This document shows positions 1 through 8,008 of a stretch of DNA of 64,000 nt, one piece after another. The position numbers and the translations under genes are program-made. The notes under the pieces are model-generated. The model made no database searches. It was not told where the DNA came from and saw nothing but the letters and a program-made list of their open reading frames with translations. The DNA is from a candidate division LCP-89 bacterium B3_LCP (GTDB lineage Bacteria > Electryoneota > B3-LCP). Position 1 is the stretch's first letter, and every line of letters begins with the position of its first letter. The stretch lies in assembly GCA_005223185.1 (NCBI GenBank), contig NJBN01000004.1, forward strand, positions 295,443 through 359,442, read 5' to 3'.

Positions 1-1
1 C

Positions 2-1561
2 GCTTCAATCTATCTGAGCTGGGACGGTGGCGCCTACTACTCCCGTCTCATGACCTATGTTGGGAATGATCAGTACAGTTTCACCTTCAATCCGCCACCT
101 GGTTGGTCAACCCTCGAATATTACATCGAAGCGATTAACAACCAAGCTCAGATAGCCGAATCCTCCGTTTATGAGTGCTGGACTACTGGCTTGGAATATC
201 TTCAGGACGCGAACTTGCTCTATTGCTCTGACCAGTTGTACGCATCCGGTAACTATGACACCACTATTACAAACGTGTTAGATGCTATGACCTATGTGAT
301 CTACCAGATCTGGGATGTGGATGAATATGGCACCCCTGACTACTGGACGGTTTTAAGTAATTATCCTCACTGTATATGGGTTGGTTTCGGGGATTGGGAT
401 GAAGCAGTTTTTCCCATGAACAGTATTGACAATCCCTTTAGCCACTATCTGGAGAATGGCGGCGATTTTCTCTTCTCTTCTGAAGAGATGATGGGAAGCT
501 GGACTTTGTGGACAGATTACACCTTCACAGCGGGTGAGATTGCCTATGACTGGCTGGGAGTAGAACATGTCCAACATGACCTCTGCTATGATATGATCTA
601 TCTGACAGATCCGGTCGATCCGGTCTGTCAGGGTATGACAAGTCCTATCAATCTGGAAGACCTTGATCCGGGGATCCCACATTATGAAGATATCATAACG
701 CCGCGATATCAGAATGCACCGACAATGTTCATCTACGATAATGAGACAGCCGGCCTTCGGGATGATGATGAATCCCATAACATGATACACCTGTGCTTCT
801 GCCTTTTTAGACTACCTCCGGATCAAATGAACATCTTCATCCCCAACGTGTTCGAATACTTTGTGGGCAACATAAGTCCGCTTACCGTTACACTCACTCC
901 CTATAATCCTCCTATACAAATTCCCGCTACTGGTGGCAGATTCGATTTCAACATTGCTATCACCAACAATTCACCTTCCGCCCTGACTTTCGATGCCTGG
1001 ACTATGGTGACCCTGCCTAACGGCATGCCATACGGTCCTCTCCTGGGTCCCATAAATCTGACTCTTCCCGCCGGGATTACCATTGAACGGGATAGATCGC
1101 AGATTGTGCCTGCAACCGCACCTGCGGGCGTATACAGTTACTTCGCCTATGTTGGTGATTACCCCTCGGTAATTGATTATCAGGATGAATTCGACTTCGA
1201 AAAGCTAACCACAGGAGATGGTACACCGTATAGTGAATGGGAGAACAGTGGTGAGAGCTTCGATCCCTGGCTGGCAACTTCGGAAGTTGAGATCCCTGAT
1301 AGCTACGCTTTGCTTCCTGCTTACCCCAACCCCTTCAACCCGGTAGCCAACTTGACTTTCGCTCTGCCGGAAGCCGCCAAAGTGAACCTGAATGTCTATG
1401 ACATCTCAGGTCGCCTGGTTGCAGAACTGGTCAACGGCTGGCGGGATGCGGGTATCCATCATGTAAACTTCAATGCAGAAAATATGGCTTCAGGAATCTA
1501 CATCACCAGAATAGAGGCGGGCGGTTTCGCCGCATCACAGAAGATGGTGCTGGTGAAGTAG
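2..1561 (+). CDS. T9SS-sorted surface protein, 5' end cut by window edge
   Basis: The frame is open to the first base of the window, so the N-terminus and signal peptide are missing. The visible part has three blocks. First is a GATase/ThuA-like Rossmann region (roughly residues 50-290) with an F-S-S-E-E-M segment where such folds carry their nucleophile elbow. Next is a beta-sandwich block (about 295-420) containing K-L-T-T-G-D-G. Last is a T9SS sorting tail (YPNPFNP, then VYDISGR, ending KMVLVK). The first block is clearly paralogous to the C-terminal half of the protein at 35565-38495, and the second and third to the protein at 20861-23071. An intrinsic terminator follows the stop. The tail and paralogy are seen directly; surface location follows from T9SS knowledge; the function is unknown. 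Confidence 0.85.
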   Translation, partial: ASIYLSWDGGAYYSRLMTYVGNDQYSFTFNPPPGWSTLEYYIEAINNQAQIAESSVYECWTTGLEYLQDANLLYCSDQLYASGNYDTTITNVLDAMTYVIYQIWDVDEYGTPDYWTVLSNYPHCIWVGFGDWDEAVFPMNSIDNPFSHYLENGGDFLFSSEEMMGSWTLWTDYTFTAGEIAYDWLGVEHVQHDLCYDMIYLTDPVDPVCQGMTSPINLEDLDPGIPHYEDIITPRYQNAPTMFIYDNETAGLRDDDESHNMIHLCFCLFRLPPDQMNIFIPNVFEYFVGNISPLTVTLTPYNPPIQIPATGGRFDFNIAITNNSPSALTFDAWTMVTLPNGMPYGPLLGPINLTLPAGITIERDRSQIVPATAPAGVYSYFAYVGDYPSVIDYQDEFDFEKLTTGDGTPYSEWENSGESFDPWLATSEVEIPDSYALLPAYPNPFNPVANLTFALPEAAKVNLNVYDISGRLVAELVNGWRDAGIHHVNFNAENMASGIYITRIEAGGFAASQKMVLVK

Positions 1562-1592
1562 TTTCGAGTTGCGAGTTTCGTGTTTCGAGTTA
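1562..1592 (+). repeat. Heptameric GAGTTNC-type microsatellite
   Basis: Directly after the stop codon the sequence cycles with a 7-base period (CGAGTTG, CGAGTTT, CGTGTTT, CGAGTT). A closely similar heptad run (GAGCTGC, GGGTTGC, GAGTTCA) is found inside the coding sequence of the T9SS tail near 63391-63411. Confidence 0.5.
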
Positions 1593-1619
1593 AGCGCTTC
1601 CGTAAGGGGGCGCTTTTTA
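1592..1619 (+). terminator. Intrinsic terminator after the first T9SS gene
   Basis: AAGCGC (1592-1597) pairs with GCGCTT (1610-1615), followed by a short T run. It lies 30 bases after the stop codon. Confidence 0.7.
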
Positions 1620-1738
1620 TATGCCTACCACAACTGTCATTCCGGGCTGGCGGAACAGTGCCTTACGCAGCATTCAATCCCTCCAGAAATGGGGGGATTT
1701 TTTATGTGTAAAAAACGATTTTTTTACATTTCCGGTTG

Positions 1739-1912
1739 GCGACAGATTTGACGCAGGCGATTTGATTCTTCAGCACAAAAACGACAGAAATTTTGACTCC
1801 CCCGCACGAAATTTAAAATTACGACATATTTGTCGTTTTCAGGGGTTATGTGATTGGTTTTCAGTTGGTTTAGGTTGTCAGTCATATTTGTCGCCAATGA
1901 CAGATGTGTCGT
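1739..1912. promoter_or_regulatory. Cluster of RCGACANAT-like motifs on both strands
   Basis: Similar nonamers recur at 1739-1747, 1781-1789, 1821-1829 and 1897-1905 on the plus strand, and at 1828-1836, 1886-1894 and 1904-1912 on the minus strand. The pair 1821-1836 forms ACGACA-TATT-TGTCGT. No convincing gene overlaps. This could be an operator array or decayed repeats; function unknown. Confidence 0.35.
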
Positions 1913-2113
1913 TGTCAAGAAGATGAGAATGGGAGTGAGAAAGGGGAGGATAGATGGAGTGAAAGTTGTAGATATTCGTAGTATTTGGGAGTTGTTTGTG
2001 GTTATATATATAATATACAACAATATTGGGCGGAATGCAAGGGGGAAGTGGGATTTATGGGGTTCAGGGTTCGGGATTCAGGGATCTGTGAATGGATGGG
2101 AAGATTTGTATAA

Positions 2114-2425
2114 CACTTTGAACACCTCTGGATTCCCGCGTGCGCGGGAATGACAGTCTTGGAAGCGTGAGATTGCTTCGTCCCTTCGGTCCTCGCAATG
2201 ACGGTTCGTGGGCGCATGGGTTTGATTTTCAATCCTGAATGGGTGGATTTGTCTACACTTTGGACTTCTCTGGATTCCCGCATACGCAGGAATCCAGAGA
2301 ACAAACAAAAAGCACCAACCTACCTGGACATCGAACGATATTCCCACAGCAGAGCTGTGGGGCACCAAAATGTTGGGTTGTCCCGTAGGGATGGCTACGC
2401 CGCGCTGTGCTTAACCCAACCTACT
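2114..2425. repeat. REP-like palindromes and direct repeats
   Basis: Two imperfect direct copies (2114-2139 and 2256-2281) share CACTTTG, CTCTGGATTCCCGC and a following palindrome. Further on are the hairpin CCCACAGC-AGA-GCTGTGGG (about 2342-2360) and a GTTGGGTT...AACCCAAC inverted repeat (about 2373-2421). Together with the flanking motifs this fills most of the 1 kb gap between genes. No coding potential is evident here. Confidence 0.6.
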
Positions 2426-2444
2426 GAATACTAACTTTAGAATG

Positions 2445-2533
2445 AGGGCAATGTCATTCTGGCTTGTCCAGAATCTGACATTGCCCTGCTGTCAGATTCC
2501 CGAGGCGCTTCGCTTCCGGGAATGACAGCTTCA
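2445..2533. repeat. Two long stem-loops upstream of a promoter
   Basis: AGGGCAATGTC (2445-2455) pairs with GACATTGCCCT (2477-2487). Inside it, ATTCTGG (2456-2462) pairs with CCAGAAT (2468-2474), giving an 18-bp stem with a five-base loop and a small bulge. It is followed by a second palindrome, GCTGTC/GACAGC around ATTCCCG/CGGGAAT (about 2488-2527). Confidence 0.6.
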
Positions 2534-2559
2534 GGTTTTTCCACAAAATATCTCCCCTC

Positions 2560-2588
2560 TTGACTTTTGCATATTTATTTAGTATATT
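2560..2588 (+). promoter_or_regulatory. Sigma70-type promoter for the T9SS gene at 2652
   Basis: -35 TTGACT (2560-2565), 17-bp spacer, -10 TATATT (2583-2588). This gives a leader of roughly 55 bases before the start codon. Confidence 0.75.
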
Positions 2589-2651
2589 GATTATTATCAC
2601 TCTTTTCCAGTCTGAAAATTTGCAATTTGCATTTTGCAATTGGAGGTTACC

Positions 2652-4283
2652 ATGCGATACGGAATATTATTACTCTTATTACCTGCCCTGCTCATCTTCT
2701 TACCCACTGGGGCAGATGCCACCTGGCCTACTACACTGGAAGAAAACCTACCGATAGCGGCTGGACCAACTGTCGCAGCCATGTACCCAACCGCTTTGCC
2801 CTATACCAATGGAAGCACTTTAGTCATATCATATCAGGCAGATGTTTACAATTCTTACCAGATTGTTGATAAATATGGTGTTGTTAGCGACCCACAGCCC
2901 TTAGTTGATTTTTATCACCTGGTAACTCCAGATAATCCCAAAGCGATAGTAGACGGCTTCGGAGGTGCGATCGCGACCTGGAGAATTGAGTACTTCGCGG
3001 ATTCTGCTGGCATATGGGCACAGCGGATAGATGCCTATGGTAATCGCTTGTGGGGAAATAATGGGCTGAGAATATTCGATGAGGATCAAACGGATTATAG
3101 TATAAGTTCGGACAATGCGGGCGGATTGCTGGTTAGCTATGAGAGGGACGGTAACATTTGGGCTCAACACGTTGACTCTACAGGTCAGATTCTATGGGAT
3201 CAACCCTACGGGATTCCAGTGAGCAACTCCCACTATCAACAGGATAAACCTGAGATTACGCATGATGGCAATGGCGGCGCCTACATAACCTGGGTAGATT
3301 GCAGACCTCCTTTCGGTTATGATGGGGCTACCTTCATACAGAAATTGGATGCTGCGGGGAACATTGTTTGGACTCCCAACGGTATATATGTGGATAATTA
3401 CAATTGGTTACATAAAGTGATTCCTGATGGCCAGGGTGGCGTCATCGTGAACGTTGGAGGCGGGTATGCCGGTCATGTCATACGCATAGATCCCGATGGT
3501 GATTTTCTCTGGAGGCGTCAAGAGGTTACCAATGACATGCTAGCTCAGATAGTCGAAGGAGATTCTATCTATTTTTATATAGGATTCGAGGATTATCATG
3601 ATAATGTTGTCGCCCAAAAGATGGATATACAATATGGGAATACCTACTGGCCTGTCTTTGGTAGTAATGCAGGTGCGCAAATGGAGTTGGTTGATCTTTC
3701 ATCCAAGTGTATATGGGATTTCCGTTATGAATATCCTTATTTTTATGGAGTATTCAAAATGGGTGATGGCCCGCCAGATAGCGATCATTGGCTTTATGCT
3801 CAGAAACTGGACTCATCGGGCAACTGCTGTTGGGATAGTAATGGTGTGGCTTTAAGCCATTTCTACGGGGGAGATTTTTACGCCCTGGAAGTCGCAAGTT
3901 GCGCACCTGATCCCTATGGGGGAGTTGTAGGTGTTTGCCAAATTCAAAGCGTAACTTACGACCATGACACCTATGCCAAACGATGTTCAAACGATGGAAC
4001 TTTAGGCGGACCATTCCAAAGTAAGGAATTGCCTACCATGAAAGTGCAACTCACAGGTCTTTCTGAAAGCAGATTACAGTTTAACATACTGGAAGCAGGT
4101 ATTGTTCATATAGATCTTTATAACCTCTTAGGACAACACGTAAAAACCATCCAGAACAGTTACCTCCAATCAGGCACGCACACCGCTCACATAGACCAGT
4201 CTTCACTCTCCTCCGGTATCTACTTCCTGAGACTACACACCCCCACCGGCAGCCAAGTGGCTAAGATGGTGGTGGTGAAGTAG
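2652..4283 (+). CDS. Secreted T9SS-tail protein with WAQ-x-D-x-G-x-x-LW repeats
   Basis: Start set at 2652 rather than the upstream in-frame ATG (2634), because GGAGG (2642-2646) lies inside the longer frame and is correctly spaced for 2652. It is then followed by a clear signal peptide (MRYGILLLLLPALLIF...ADA). The body (543 aa in all) repeats a degenerate unit of the kind W-A-Q-R-x-D-x-x-G-x-x-L-W, seen in many FCB surface proteins and probably forming propeller-like blades. The C-terminus is a T9SS tail variant with LYNLLGQHV and ending KMVVVK; no NPFNP motif precedes it. It has its own promoter and terminator. Cargo function unknown. Confidence 0.88.
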   Translation: MRYGILLLLLPALLIFLPTGADATWPTTLEENLPIAAGPTVAAMYPTALPYTNGSTLVISYQADVYNSYQIVDKYGVVSDPQPLVDFYHLVTPDNPKAIVDGFGGAIATWRIEYFADSAGIWAQRIDAYGNRLWGNNGLRIFDEDQTDYSISSDNAGGLLVSYERDGNIWAQHVDSTGQILWDQPYGIPVSNSHYQQDKPEITHDGNGGAYITWVDCRPPFGYDGATFIQKLDAAGNIVWTPNGIYVDNYNWLHKVIPDGQGGVIVNVGGGYAGHVIRIDPDGDFLWRRQEVTNDMLAQIVEGDSIYFYIGFEDYHDNVVAQKMDIQYGNTYWPVFGSNAGAQMELVDLSSKCIWDFRYEYPYFYGVFKMGDGPPDSDHWLYAQKLDSSGNCCWDSNGVALSHFYGGDFYALEVASCAPDPYGGVVGVCQIQSVTYDHDTYAKRCSNDGTLGGPFQSKELPTMKVQLTGLSESRLQFNILEAGIVHIDLYNLLGQHVKTIQNSYLQSGTHTAHIDQSSLSSGIYFLRLHTPTGSQVAKMVVVK

Positions 4284-4298
4284 AATTATGAATAATGG

Positions 4299-4327
4299 GC
4301 GTTCTCGCTTGGAGGGAACGCTCTTTT
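4299..4327 (+). terminator. Intrinsic terminator, overlapping the convergent ddl stop
   Basis: GCGTTC (4299-4304) pairs with GAACGC (4316-4321), followed by TCTTTT. The T tract overlaps the stop codon of the converging ddl gene. The loop CTCGCTTG recurs in the terminator at 63612. Confidence 0.75.
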
Positions 4328-5336
4328 ATCTCATCCCCGCTAACCTATCCACCAGCTCCTCAAAATTAATCCCCGCTTCTGCGGCAGCTTTGGGAACCAG
4401 ACTGGTAGCAGTCATCCCCGGGATGGTGTTCACCTCCAGGCAGAACAGATCGCCATCATCGGTCATGCGGAAATCCACCCGGCTGTAATGCCGGCATCCC
4501 AGCGCCTGATGTGCTTTCAACCCATACTCCTGCAAGCGTTCTATTTCCTCTTCAGAGACCGGCGCCGGGCACAGATAATCGGTTTGCCCCTTGGTGTATT
4601 TGGATAGGTAATCGTACACTCCCCCGTGCGGGCGAATTTCTATAGGCGACAGCGCTTCATCCCCCAAAACGGTGACCGTCAATTCCTTTCCAGCTATGAA
4701 CGGTTCGATCATAATATCGTAATTGAGTTCTTTAATCCCCTTAAGCGCTTCTTCAATGCCTGACGCATCCTTCAGTATGAATAATCCCACTGCAGATCCC
4801 AAAGCATCCGGCTTGATCACAGCAGGGAAACCGAAGGTTTCCTCGATCTTATCCTCTACCAAAGCGGGGTTTGCCTCATCTGAGGTGATGAGAATTTCAT
4901 CCGGAGTTGGCACTCCGACCGCTCTGAACAGAGTTTTCGCCTTGGGTTTATTCATTGCCAGCGCCGATGCTAAGGAACCGCTGCCTACAAACGGGATCCC
5001 CACCATTTCCAAGCAAGCTTGCAGCCGCCCATCTTCACCCATGCCTCCGTGCAGCATGGGGAATACTATGTCAGGTTTCTGGCGATCCAGCGTTTCCATC
5101 AGAGCACCCAAACGCCTCGGCATAAACCGGGGGAGATCGGATAGTCCAGGAGGTTCCTCGCCGACGGTTTCATCAAATAGCGAAACTCGCGTTGGAACTA
5201 TACGCACCGGATCGATCAGATCAACTTTATAAACTTCATGACCCTGGTTAGCCAGAGCACCGGCAACAGCTTCGCCCGACGTTAAGGAAACCCGTCTCTC
5301 TGCCGATTCGCCGCCCATTAGTACGATTATTTTCAT
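4326..5336 (-). CDS. ddl: D-alanine--D-alanine ligase
   Basis: A 336-residue ATP-grasp enzyme that joins two D-alanines for the peptidoglycan stem peptide in the cytoplasm. The N-terminus has the Ddl signature GGESAERRVSLTSG. HGGMGEDGRLQACLE and MNKPKAKTLF mark the D-Ala-binding and lid regions, and EVNTIPGMT near the C-terminus holds the Mg-ATP ligands and the D-Ala-D-Ala motif. Length is normal for the family. It is transcribed alone from a promoter at 5365-5393, divergent from the glycosyltransferase gene and convergent with the T9SS gene. None of the usual mur/ftsZ neighbours is present. Confidence 0.95.
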   Translation of the reverse strand: MKIIVLMGGESAERRVSLTSGEAVAGALANQGHEVYKVDLIDPVRIVPTRVSLFDETVGEEPPGLSDLPRFMPRRLGALMETLDRQKPDIVFPMLHGGMGEDGRLQACLEMVGIPFVGSGSLASALAMNKPKAKTLFRAVGVPTPDEILITSDEANPALVEDKIEETFGFPAVIKPDALGSAVGLFILKDASGIEEALKGIKELNYDIMIEPFIAGKELTVTVLGDEALSPIEIRPHGGVYDYLSKYTKGQTDYLCPAPVSEEEIERLQEYGLKAHQALGCRHYSRVDFRMTDDGDLFCLEVNTIPGMTATSLVPKAAAEAGINFEELVDRLAGMR

Positions 5337-5364
5337 TTTATTTATCTCGTTATATTCGTTTCAG

Positions 5365-5393
5365 AATATACTATTTATCTGACAGATATTCAA
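5365..5393 (-). promoter_or_regulatory. Promoter for ddl
   Basis: On the minus strand: -35 TTGAAT (5393-5388), 17-bp spacer, -10 TATATT (5370-5365). It is about 30 bases upstream of the ddl start. Confidence 0.6.
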
Positions 5394-5408
5394 CCTTTTT
5401 CGAGGGAA

Positions 5409-7676
5409 ATGGTTTCTGTACATGAAATCTCCTTTAGCTTGCCTTATCCAAACATTGACCGCCAATATTTCACTTGCGAATTTCTGCGGGAATTGCTATC
5501 TTTGCGCATGATGGCTGACCAATCAAAAAAAATTACAACGATCCCTCTTCTCCTGGCAGGTTGTTTCTGTCTTCTCTGTGCTGTCTTGCTGTGGAAGAAC
5601 ATCGCCCTGCACTTCGCCCAAATCGAAGAGATCCTGCCATCGTTGCACATATCGAATCTCATTGCTGGGAAAACCATATTTTTCATATTCATAGTTTTTT
5701 GCTTGGGCTTAGCTATCTTTATTCTGACTAAAATCCCCTGGCGTCAGCTTTTACCGGATACTGGTAATAAAGTTCGTCTGGTTCTTTCCTTGGCTGCTTT
5801 TGGGATTACCTTCATGCCTCTGTTCTGGTTGAGATTTGGCGCTGCTGCCTGGTTGTTGACTGTCCTTCACGCCATTTCGCTGTTATTAGGTCTGGTTGGA
5901 ATTATAGCACTCTCATCCTGGTTAGCACAGCGATTTCAGTTCTCTACCCATACTTTAAAAGGAAGCTGGTTGTATTCAAATCCCTGGTTTCCGGCAGCTT
6001 TTCTGCTGGGGTTGTCGCTCTATTTTTCCCATCACTGTTTCGCCAACATCCCTCACATTGAAGATTCCATAGCGCAGCTCTTGCAAGCGCGCATATTCGC
6101 CACAGGACAGATTACCTCAGAACCGTTTCTGCCTAAGGAATTCTTCTTCTTCGGTTTCATGTTGGATTTCGACCGGTGGTTTTCACAATATCCACCCGGA
6201 CATCCTTTAATCCTGACGCTGGGCGTTCTGATTAAGATGCCCTACCTGATCAATCCTCTTTTAGGAGTTTTGAGCGTCATCCTGTGCTATTTCCTGCTGA
6301 AGTGGTCGATCGGGCAGAAGGAAGCTTCGTGGGGCGCCTGGGCGATGTGTCTGTCTCCCTTTGTAATCTTCATGAGTTCCGAATTCATGAACCACTCCAC
6401 TACTTTAGTAACCTCCCTATTGGGATGGGTTGCCCTGTACAAGATTACAGACCGGAGAAAGATATGGTCAATTATCGCCGGACTGGCATTCGGTTACTGC
6501 GCTGCCACCAGACCTCTGGAAGGGGTTATTTTAGCTCTTATAGGTGGTTGCTACGTTCTCTCGACCGATGGTAAATTGCAGTTTAAATCCATCCTAAATG
6601 CTGTTCCTTATACGCTGGGTTTCTTGGCTGCAGTTTCCCTCTATTTCATCCATAATTCCTTAACCACAGGTCATCCTTTGACCACCGGTTATCAGTTGAG
6701 TTGGGGCGGAACAGGGGTTGGATTGGGAGAGGTCAATTGGGGACCTCCACATACACTTAGTTACGGAATAATAAATACTTTCATGTCCATCGCTGGCTTC
6801 AATGTTTACCTGTTTGAAATACCCCTACCGGCGCTGCTGGGAATCTTCATCTGGGCTGCATGGGGGAAGAGGTTGACCAACTGGGATAAGGTGATGTTAG
6901 CTGTGTTGATTTTAATACCTATAGGTTATCTATTCTACTACTTTCACGATTTCTGTTTCGGACCCCGCTACTACTATGTGTTAGTTCCCCAGGTATTGTA
7001 TTTCACCATAAAAGGAATATGCATTATATATAATAGGATGGTTCAAGGACTGGCGATACCGCACCAAAAGGTTCGTTCAGGACTGATCTGGGCGGGGATA
7101 ATTCTTCTGGTTTTACAGTTTTCGATAGCCATACCGTATCGTTCTTCTGTATATGCGGATAACTACTGGGGCACCGATGATGGACCCATGCGGGAAGCTC
7201 GCCGCCTGGATCTGAAAAACGCGGTAGTCTTCATCGAAAATCAGCCCTGGGAAGTTCTCCAGACCAAACTGCACCATCTTGGCTATAATATGGGTGACGC
7301 TCACAAGTTAATGTTTTTAGTTACTCTGGAAGGGTTAAATAAAGTACTGACGGAAATGGGATACCGAGGCGAAGATAGCTGGGAAGCAGAAGTGAACCTG
7401 ATAGAATTAAATAAGCGAATCTATATCTGGAATGATAGACACATAGATGCAGGCAATCCCCCCATCGATCCCTGGGCAGTGGAAGGCAACTATACCTATT
7501 TTTCCAACGGCGTCCTGCATCAGGATCCCACAGACCGAAACCCGGAAGTGATTCTTGTCAGAGACTTAGGTGATCACAATAATAAATTGCTGGAACAGTT
7601 CCCTGGCAGGAAAACATATCGCTATGCTTACGATCCCGAAGTCGGGCGGTTTCGCATATTGCCTTTAAGATTGTGA
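5409..7676 (+). CDS. GT39/ArnT-like polytopic membrane glycosyltransferase
   Basis: About a dozen hydrophobic segments follow a short basic N-terminus. The large soluble C-terminal part starts near residue 580. The extracytoplasmic loop after an early membrane span contains HIEDSIAQLLQARIFATG and a later SQYPPGHPLIL, typical of the PMT/ArnT superfamily, where acidic residues bind a lipid-phosphate sugar donor. DFCFGPRYYY is another hallmark. The acceptor cannot be told from sequence. The start is uncertain: at 5409 GAGGG is only two bases from the ATG, while ATG codons at 5508 and 5511 (MADQSKKITT...) give a more usual membrane-protein N-terminus but no clear Shine-Dalgarno. Not in an operon. 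Confidence 0.8.
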   Translation: MVSVHEISFSLPYPNIDRQYFTCEFLRELLSLRMMADQSKKITTIPLLLAGCFCLLCAVLLWKNIALHFAQIEEILPSLHISNLIAGKTIFFIFIVFCLGLAIFILTKIPWRQLLPDTGNKVRLVLSLAAFGITFMPLFWLRFGAAAWLLTVLHAISLLLGLVGIIALSSWLAQRFQFSTHTLKGSWLYSNPWFPAAFLLGLSLYFSHHCFANIPHIEDSIAQLLQARIFATGQITSEPFLPKEFFFFGFMLDFDRWFSQYPPGHPLILTLGVLIKMPYLINPLLGVLSVILCYFLLKWSIGQKEASWGAWAMCLSPFVIFMSSEFMNHSTTLVTSLLGWVALYKITDRRKIWSIIAGLAFGYCAATRPLEGVILALIGGCYVLSTDGKLQFKSILNAVPYTLGFLAAVSLYFIHNSLTTGHPLTTGYQLSWGGTGVGLGEVNWGPPHTLSYGIINTFMSIAGFNVYLFEIPLPALLGIFIWAAWGKRLTNWDKVMLAVLILIPIGYLFYYFHDFCFGPRYYYVLVPQVLYFTIKGICIIYNRMVQGLAIPHQKVRSGLIWAGIILLVLQFSIAIPYRSSVYADNYWGTDDGPMREARRLDLKNAVVFIENQPWEVLQTKLHHLGYNMGDAHKLMFLVTLEGLNKVLTEMGYRGEDSWEAEVNLIELNKRIYIWNDRHIDAGNPPIDPWAVEGNYTYFSNGVLHQDPTDRNPEVILVRDLGDHNNKLLEQFPGRKTYRYAYDPEVGRFRILPLRL

Positions 7677-7803
7677 TGATTGGTGTTGGTGGCTTCCAGG
7701 AGCTATGAATTGTTGGGTTATTGATCCCCCCTTGCTCCCCCCTTGAAAAAAGGGTGGCATGTGTAAGCCCGCTTGTTACCTTTCATAGTCGGGATTACCT
7801 GTG

Positions 7804-7882
7804 CTGCTGACTCTCAGCAGTAAACAGTCACTCCTCAGAATAAATTCTGAGGCTGAAACTAATCAAGATCACTGAAGTGATC
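7804..7882. repeat. Hairpin-array element, copy 1
   Basis: Three consecutive palindromes: CTGCTGA/TCAGCAG (7804-7820), CCTCAG/CTGAGG (7833-7852) and GATCACT/AGTGATC (7867-7882). Positions 7833-7882 match 50866-50915 at 46 of 50 bases, and the stem change at one position is compensated by its partner. Confidence 0.75.
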
Positions 7883-7952
7883 GTTATCCGTTGCGGTAAG
7901 CTTTTCCCTCTTAGTCTTGTTCCTTAAAGGCTGCGTCCTGACGGTTTTATTA

Positions 7953-7981
7953 AAAAGGCTAACCTCACGGTCAGCCTTTTT
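7953..7981. terminator. Bidirectional intrinsic terminator
   Basis: AAAAGGCT (7954-7961) pairs with AGCCTTTT (7974-7981), flanked by A and T runs. It serves the redox operon on the minus strand and may stop plus-strand readthrough from the glycosyltransferase gene. Confidence 0.75.
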
Positions 7982-8008
7982 GTCTTCCATCATCTAGAAT
8001 TGCCTCAC

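Noticed and set aside
1569..2434. Several overlapping frames of 60-100 codons on both strands
   Set aside because: They run through palindromic repeats, have biased or low-complexity translations, and no ribosome binding sites.
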